Of a DNA stretch of 8,604 nucleotides, positions 5,283-8,604 are shown one piece after another. Each line of letters starts with the position of its first letter. Position 1 is the stretch's first letter. This stretch comes from Burkholderiales bacterium (lineage in GTDB: Bacteria > Pseudomonadota > Gammaproteobacteria > Burkholderiales > CAIKXV01): NCBI GenBank assembly GCA_014379045.1, contig JACMMK010000409.1, positions 1 through 8,604 of the forward strand. Reading direction: 5' to 3'. Position numbers and translations under genes: made by a program. Below the pieces are notes generated by a model that saw only the letters and a list, made by a program, of their open reading frames with translations, did not search any database and was not told the DNA's origin.

Positions 5283-7016
5283 ATGCGTAGCAGAAGAGCG
5301 GTGCGCGGCCTGACCGTGCAGGCAATCGCCGGATCGCATGTCGTGCTGCTCGGCTTCGATCTCGACCTGCGCCTTTGCCCGGGGTTGCTGGGTTTTGCCA
5401 TCCATCGCACCGACCATGTCGAGGATGAGGCGTATTGGCTGGAAGGCCTCAAGACCTTCGCAGAAACCGATCCGAAGCGACCGGCCGGCACCCAGTACGC
5501 GACCAACCAGCATCCGATCCAGGGGTTCACCTGGTCGGACTTCACTGCGAAACCAGGCTACCGGTACACCTATCGGATCGAGGCGCTTACCGGCACGCCG
5601 AGTGCGCTGACGACGTTCCGCCGGGTTTCGGTCGAGGTGAAGACCGAATGCGAGGCCACCGGCGATCACGACGTGTTCTTCAACCGCGGCGCGGCCGCGT
5701 CGCAGGAGTTCGCCCGTCGCTTCGGACAGATGGCGAGCCTGGAGAGTGCTCCGCCGGACGATCCGCGCTGGGCGTGGCTGTCGCGCGGCGCGGAAGAGGC
5801 GATGCTCGCGTTCGTCGCACGCGCAACCGATCGGCATTTCGCGCTGAGGGTATCGGCGTACGAATTTCGCCTGCCGTCGCTCGCCCGTGCGCTGGATGCG
5901 GCGCGGCTGCGCGGCGTCGATGTACAAGTGCTCTACGACGCCAACGCCAATCCCCCGGATACGGCGGGCGCGGTGTTTCCGCGCGATGTGAACCGCACGA
6001 CGGCGCGCGCGGCCGGAATCGAGTCGCTCGTACGCGATCGGGTCACGCGCAGCGACGTGACGCGTCCACCGATCGCGCATCACAAGTTCATCGTGCTGGT
6101 GCGCGACGAGCAGCCCGAAGCGGTGCTCACCGGGTCGACCAACTTTTCGCTGGGCGGCGTGTTCGGGCAGGCGAACGTCGTGCATATCGTCGAGATGCGC
6201 AGCGTCGCGAAGAGCTATCTCGAGTGCTGGCACCTGATCGCGGCCAACCCCGATCATCAGATGCTTCGCACCGAATTGACGCGACGCAACGCGCTGCAGG
6301 TGGATCTGTCGGTCGGTGCGCCCTTGCCACTGCGTCGTGCCGGCACGCGCGCAGTGTTCAGTCCGCAGCGAGATCGCGCCGCGCTCGACGGTTACGCGCG
6401 ACTCGCCGCGCACGCCGACGGGGCACTGTTCATGACCTTCGCCTTCGGCATGAACGAGGAGTTCAGGCAGGCTTATCGCAGCGGCAAGGCGGCGTTGCGC
6501 TATGCGCTGCTCGACAAGCTCATCGCCTCCGGTACCGCGGCGGCGCGGCGGCAGGCGGCCGAGGCGGAGATGGTGGCGTTGCGTCGGATGCCAGCCAACC
6601 GCTTCGCGGTCGGCAACCGCCTGTCCACCAACCGCTTCGACCGCTGGGTGCAGGAGAAGCTGACGGGGCTCAACCAGCACGTCCAGTACATCCATACCAA
6701 ATTCATGCTGATCGACCCGCTCGGCCGCGACCCGATCGTCATCACCGGGTCGGCGAACTTCAGCGAAGCGTCGACCACGGCGAACGACGAGAACATGCTG
6801 GTCATCCGGGGCAACGCCCGCGTCGCCGACATCTACGTCGGCGAGTACATGCGGCTGTGGAATCACTACGCGTTCCGGGAGTGGGCAGCGGACCGTGGCG
6901 GCGCGGTGCAGGACTCCTTCCGGCACCTCGACGTTGCCGATCAGTGGTGGCGGGAGTATTTTCGCGACAGTGCCCGGTCGCGCCAGCGCAAGTACTTTTC
7001 CGGTGCGCCGCGCTGA
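5283..7016 (+). CDS. Phospholipase D-superfamily protein with Fn3-like N-terminal domain
   Basis: The 577-residue product belongs to the PLD/cardiolipin synthase/nuclease superfamily, whose members cut or transfer phosphodiester bonds through paired HxK(x)4D(x)6GSxN motifs. The second motif is canonical: H471, K473, D478 and G489-S-A-N492. The first has H266, K268 and G284-S-T-N287 but Val at 273 where Asp is expected; the nearest Asp is D275. The catalytic His and Lys are therefore present in both halves. Residues about 10-120 look like a beta-rich fibronectin-III-type domain (VQAIAGSHVVLLGFDLDL near the start, then YRYTYRIEAL at 94-103). There is no signal peptide or membrane segment, so the protein is probably cytoplasmic unless exported another way. 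An Arg/Ala-rich helical stretch (about 393-437) lies between the halves. The gene is transcribed divergently from the chemoreceptor and is not in an operon. Substrate (phospholipid, nucleic acid or other) cannot be assigned. It could be a nuclease-like defence or stress protein, but nothing nearby supports that. Confidence 0.85.
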   Translation: MRSRRAVRGLTVQAIAGSHVVLLGFDLDLRLCPGLLGFAIHRTDHVEDEAYWLEGLKTFAETDPKRPAGTQYATNQHPIQGFTWSDFTAKPGYRYTYRIEALTGTPSALTTFRRVSVEVKTECEATGDHDVFFNRGAAASQEFARRFGQMASLESAPPDDPRWAWLSRGAEEAMLAFVARATDRHFALRVSAYEFRLPSLARALDAARLRGVDVQVLYDANANPPDTAGAVFPRDVNRTTARAAGIESLVRDRVTRSDVTRPPIAHHKFIVLVRDEQPEAVLTGSTNFSLGGVFGQANVVHIVEMRSVAKSYLECWHLIAANPDHQMLRTELTRRNALQVDLSVGAPLPLRRAGTRAVFSPQRDRAALDGYARLAAHADGALFMTFAFGMNEEFRQAYRSGKAALRYALLDKLIASGTAAARRQAAEAEMVALRRMPANRFAVGNRLSTNRFDRWVQEKLTGLNQHVQYIHTKFMLIDPLGRDPIVITGSANFSEASTTANDENMLVIRGNARVADIYVGEYMRLWNHYAFREWAADRGGAVQDSFRHLDVADQWWREYFRDSARSRQRKYFSGAPR

Positions 7017-7023
7017 GCGCGGC
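7007..7023. terminator. Hairpin with the PLD stop codon in its loop, in the convergent gap
   Basis: GCCGCGC (7007-7013), loop TGA (7014-7016) and GCGCGGC (7017-7023) form a perfect 7-bp stem. The loop is the stop codon of the PLD-like gene. The stem fills the nine bases between this stop and the end of the opposing DUF2069 gene (7026). It is symmetric, so it could form in transcripts from either side. No T-run follows in either direction, so canonical intrinsic termination is not supported. Confidence 0.4.
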
Positions 7024-7025
7024 CC

Positions 7026-7472
7026 TCAGCCATTCGTTGCCGCGCGTGCCGGAGCGGGCATAGAGCCCTGCCCCGCCGGGGCAGTCGCAGACAACTGCAG
7101 GCGGCGCGAGTCGCGCGCGTAATAGGCTGCGGCCACGATGAAGACGACCGCCATCGTTGCCTGGCTCCAGCCGGCGAGCGACCCCGGACCGCCGTCGCCA
7201 TACCCGCGCATCACGCCTTCGGCGAAGTAGGCGAGCACGAGCATCGGTGCCCACTGGTAGGTGTAGCGGCGGCCGCGCAGGATGCCGAACAGCGGAACCA
7301 GCAGCGGCAACGCCTTCAGCGCGAGCAGCGAGCCGCCCGGGCGCAGCGGTGCGATGACGAGTTCCCACGCGAGGGCGAGCGCGATGAGCGCGATCAGGCT
7401 CGCGATCGACAACCAGTGCCAGCGGGCTACCTGGCGCGCAGAGGTGCCCGGCGGGCGGGAGCTTCTGCTCAT
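7026..7472 (-). CDS. DUF2069 family small integral membrane protein
   Basis: A 148-residue inner-membrane protein of unknown function. Hydrophobic segments lie at about 19-40, 47-64, 74-89 and 103-118. The stretch LKALPLLVPLFGILRGRRYT (52-71), followed by a YQWAPMLVLAYFAEGV segment (72-87), is the conserved core I recognise from DUF2069 (COG3308). The N-terminus is basic and the C-terminal 30 residues are a soluble Ala/Pro-rich tail. GGAGAGAG seven bases upstream supports the ATG at 7472. It follows wrbA on the same strand after 118 bp, a neighbourhood common in betaproteobacteria, and is probably co-transcribed with it. No catalytic residues are recognisable and no function should be inferred from the linkage alone. 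Confidence 0.85.
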   Translation of the reverse strand: MSRSSRPPGTSARQVARWHWLSIASLIALIALALAWELVIAPLRPGGSLLALKALPLLVPLFGILRGRRYTYQWAPMLVLAYFAEGVMRGYGDGGPGSLAGWSQATMAVVFIVAAAYYARDSRRLQLSATAPAGQGSMPAPARAATNG

Positions 7473-7475
7473 CGT

Positions 7476-7483
7476 CTCTCTCC
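7476..7483 (-). promoter_or_regulatory. Ribosome binding site of the DUF2069 gene
   Basis: GGAGAGAG on the minus strand places its GGAG core seven bases before the ATG at 7472, so the gene can be translated independently of wrbA. Confidence 0.65.
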
Positions 7484-7543
7484 GCTGTCCAGGATCGACG
7501 GACGCCCAGGGACGATGAGTGAGCCCGACTCGGCTACGTCGAT

Positions 7544-7566
7544 CCCGTCACCTTTCAGGTGACGGG
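7544..7566. other. Perfect 10-bp hairpin between wrbA and DUF2069
   Basis: CCCGTCACCT (7544-7553) and AGGTGACGGG (7557-7566) are exact inverted complements around the triloop TTC (GAA on the minus strand). The element sits 24 bases after the wrbA stop and 71 bases before the DUF2069 start in the direction of transcription. No T-run follows on the minus strand, so it is more likely an mRNA-stabilising or partial-termination structure than a full terminator. A DNA-binding dyad is also possible. Confidence 0.6.
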
Positions 7567-7590
7567 CCCCTCGCCGCGGGCCTCGCGGGC

Positions 7591-8184
7591 TCATCTCGAC
7601 AACCGGTGTGCGACCTCGGCGAGTCGGCGCCCGAGCGCGACGCACAGCGTCTTCTCGTCGACGTCCACCGGGCGATCGGCCGCGCCGCCGGCGACATGAC
7701 TGGCACCGTACGGGGTGCCGCCGCCGAGACTCGAGCTGAGGGCAGGTTCGGTGTAGGGAATGCCGACCAGCAGCATGCCGTGATGGAGCAACGGCATCAT
7801 CATCGTGATCAGCGTGGTCTCCTGCCCGCCGTGCTGGGTCGCGCTCGACGTGAACACGGCCGCCGGCTTGCCGACCAGCGCGCCGTTTGCCCACAACGCG
7901 CCGGTGCCGTCCAGGAAATGCTTGAGCGGCGCGGCCATGTTGCCGAATCGGGTGGGCGAGCCCAGCGCGAGACCAACGCACTGTTCGAGATCGGCAAGCT
8001 CCACGTAGGGTGCGCCGGCGTCCGGGACCGGCGGCGCGGCGGTCTCGACGATCGTCGCCACCGGCGGCACCGTACGCAGCCGCGCACCCATTCCCGCGAC
8101 CTGCTCTATGCCGCGGGCAACGAGTCGCGCCATCTCGCGCACCGCACCGGTTCGACTGTAGTAGAGCACAAGCACTTCCTGCAT
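7591..8184 (-). CDS. wrbA: WrbA-family NAD(P)H:quinone oxidoreductase (flavodoxin fold)
   Basis: An FMN-dependent, two-electron quinone reductase of the cytoplasm, thought to protect against redox cycling of quinones. The product is 197 residues, close to the 198 of E. coli WrbA. It has the FMN-phosphate loop after the first strand (VLVLYYSRTGAVREMA, 4-19), the signature GSPTRFGNMAAPLKHFLDGT (75-94), LWANGALVGKPAAVFTSS (97-114) followed by THGGQE-like QHGGQE (117-122), HHGMLLVGIPY (134-144) and GGGTPYGASHVAGG (154-167). The reading frame stays open upstream to an ATG at 8292. The start at 8184 (MQEVLVLYYS) is chosen because it matches the family N-terminus; its Shine-Dalgarno sequence is weak (GAAAG about nine bases away). 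A perfect TATAAT stands about 67 bases upstream of this ATG. DUF2069 follows downstream on the same strand. Confidence 0.93.
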   Translation of the reverse strand: MQEVLVLYYSRTGAVREMARLVARGIEQVAGMGARLRTVPPVATIVETAAPPVPDAGAPYVELADLEQCVGLALGSPTRFGNMAAPLKHFLDGTGALWANGALVGKPAAVFTSSATQHGGQETTLITMMMPLLHHGMLLVGIPYTEPALSSSLGGGTPYGASHVAGGAADRPVDVDEKTLCVALGRRLAEVAHRLSR

Positions 8185-8231
8185 CGCGCGGCTTTCGTTC
8201 AACGAGGTCTCGAAAGAGGTGGACCGTGATA

Positions 8232-8280
8232 CCCGATTAGACGCGCCCCGATTATAGGAAGCGGCGTACACACCGTACGC
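8232..8280 (-). promoter_or_regulatory. wrbA promoter region with dyad and direct repeats
   Basis: On the minus strand a perfect -10 hexamer TATAAT covers 8251-8256, but the -35 position (around 8274-8279) has no recognisable hexamer. Instead the inverted repeat GCGTAC-ACACC-GTACGC (8264-8280) covers the -35 region. The octamer TAATCGGG occurs twice in direct orientation, at 8254-8247 and 8239-8232, 15 bases apart; the first copy overlaps the -10. A perfect -10 with no -35 and a dyad in its place fits a promoter that depends on an activator. The repeats could be repressor sites. No regulator is identifiable. Confidence 0.5.
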
Positions 8281-8433
8281 GAACGGCGACAATAGGCGAG
8301 TTGTCCACGCCCTCCCTGATGCGCCCGTGCCACGCGGTCGCGCGATGCGCGCCCGCGCGTGTGCCTGGGTGGGCCCTCGAAGCTGTGCCCGGCAGGCGGG
8401 CCGTCAGTCCCCTGCGCACGCGTCCACTCGTTA

Positions 8434-8460
8434 AATCTTCTACCCGTCGAATCCTCTACC
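8434..8460 (+). repeat. Imperfect direct repeat before the YihY-like start
   Basis: AATCTTCTACC (8434-8444) and AATCCTCTACC (8450-8460) agree at 10 of 11 positions and begin 16 bases apart. The similarity continues as CGTCG after the first copy and TTGTCG after the second. The second copy abuts the TTG at 8461. This may be a small tandem duplication or a binding site. Confidence 0.5.
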
Positions 8461-8604
8461 TTGTCGCTCGGCCGCTCGATTTCCGACAGTCGCCAGGCAT
8501 TCCTGCTCGCGCTCGCGCGCTTTCGCGAAGCGCGTTGCGTCGATTCGGCGTCGAATCTCGCCTTTACTACGCTGATTGCGATCGTGCCGATGATCGCGAT
8601 CGGA
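8461..8604 (+). CDS. YihY/BrkB family inner-membrane protein (N-terminal part, runs off the window)
   Basis: Reading from 8461, 48 codons are open to the window edge. They give a short amphipathic start (FLLALARFREARCVDSAS, 14-31), then NLAFTTLIAIVPMIAIG (32-48). This matches the start of YihY/BrkB membrane proteins (formerly mis-called RNase BN), where a soluble N-terminal helix leads into a conserved (L/N)xFTTLxAxVP segment at the first membrane helix. The function of the family is not settled. The start is uncertain: TTG at 8461 gives the expected N-terminal length but has no Shine-Dalgarno sequence, and the frame is open back to 8320 with a GTG at 8359. Adjacency to wrbA and DUF2069 agrees with a common betaproteobacterial neighbourhood. 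Confidence 0.75.
   Translation, partial: MSLGRSISDSRQAFLLALARFREARCVDSASNLAFTTLIAIVPMIAIG

Larger units (their letters stand above)
8185..8460. other. Divergent intergenic region between wrbA and the YihY-like gene
   Basis: These 276 bases separate two divergent genes. The wrbA-proximal half (8232-8305) holds a perfect TATAAT on the minus strand, two 8-bp direct repeats and two short dyads: GCGTAC-N5-GTACGC (8264-8280) and GACAA-N8-TTGTC (8288-8305). The distal half (8306-8430) is GC-rich with nothing recognisable. An imperfect direct repeat lies at 8434-8460, just before the likely YihY start. No rightward promoter is convincing. Confidence 0.6.

Noticed and set aside
5229..6926. 565-codon ORF antisense to the PLD-like gene
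   Set aside because: Its composition is dominated by Arg, Val and His, as expected of a complementary-frame shadow. The sense frame has clear HKD motifs and a strong ribosome binding site.
5435..7063. 542-codon +2-frame ORF overlapping the PLD-like gene
   Set aside because: The product is Arg-rich and low in hydrophobic residues with no family features. It is a frame shadow of the real gene.
5283..8184. A defence or toxin island around the PLD-like protein
   Set aside because: The neighbours are a chemoreceptor, DUF2069 and wrbA. There is no partner gene, no composition change and no mobile-element signature.
7519..8229. 236-codon ORF opposite wrbA
   Set aside because: wrbA is fully supported on the minus strand, and this ORF is an Arg/Ala-rich shadow.

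Overview
The window is GC-rich, densely coding bacterial chromosome. The gene pairs pssA-leuA and wrbA-DUF2069-yihY are arrangements I associate with Betaproteobacteria (Burkholderiales, Rhodocyclales and relatives). This is recall of neighbourhoods rather than a search, so the lineage is an inference. No mobile element, CRISPR array, tRNA or rRNA is visible.

Layout. The left part reads rightward: the last codons of an unidentified upstream gene (ends at 55), phosphatidylserine synthase pssA (62-1000), a 311-bp leader region, then 2-isopropylmalate synthase leuA (1312-2850). The leader holds a candidate promoter, a 28-codon hydrophobic leucine-rich ORF and a strong hairpin. The centre is a divergent pair. 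A methyl-accepting chemotaxis protein reads leftward (5114-2946) and converges on leuA. A phospholipase-D-superfamily protein reads rightward (5283-7016). The 168 bp between them contain a good match to a sigma-28 (FliA) flagellar/chemotaxis promoter facing the chemoreceptor. The right part reads leftward: wrbA quinone oxidoreductase (8184-7591), followed by a small DUF2069 membrane protein (7472-7026). On the far right, an incomplete YihY/BrkB-type membrane protein gene starts rightward near 8461 and runs off the window.

How the genes relate. pssA begins phosphatidylethanolamine synthesis and leuA commits carbon to leucine; both are housekeeping. The chemoreceptor is probably part of the flagellar regulon. 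Its sensor domain appears to be cytoplasmic, because the only membrane segments are a tight hairpin in the middle of the protein. The PLD-like protein has an Fn3-like N-terminal domain and two HKD-type halves, the first lacking its usual Asp; its substrate is unknown. WrbA and DUF2069 probably form a two-gene unit.

No new multi-gene system is evident. The items most worth a second look are the chemoreceptor topology and its promoter, the PLD-like protein, the short ORF in front of leuA, and the symmetric elements in the wrbA promoter region. Strong hairpins without downstream T-runs sit at several gene ends.
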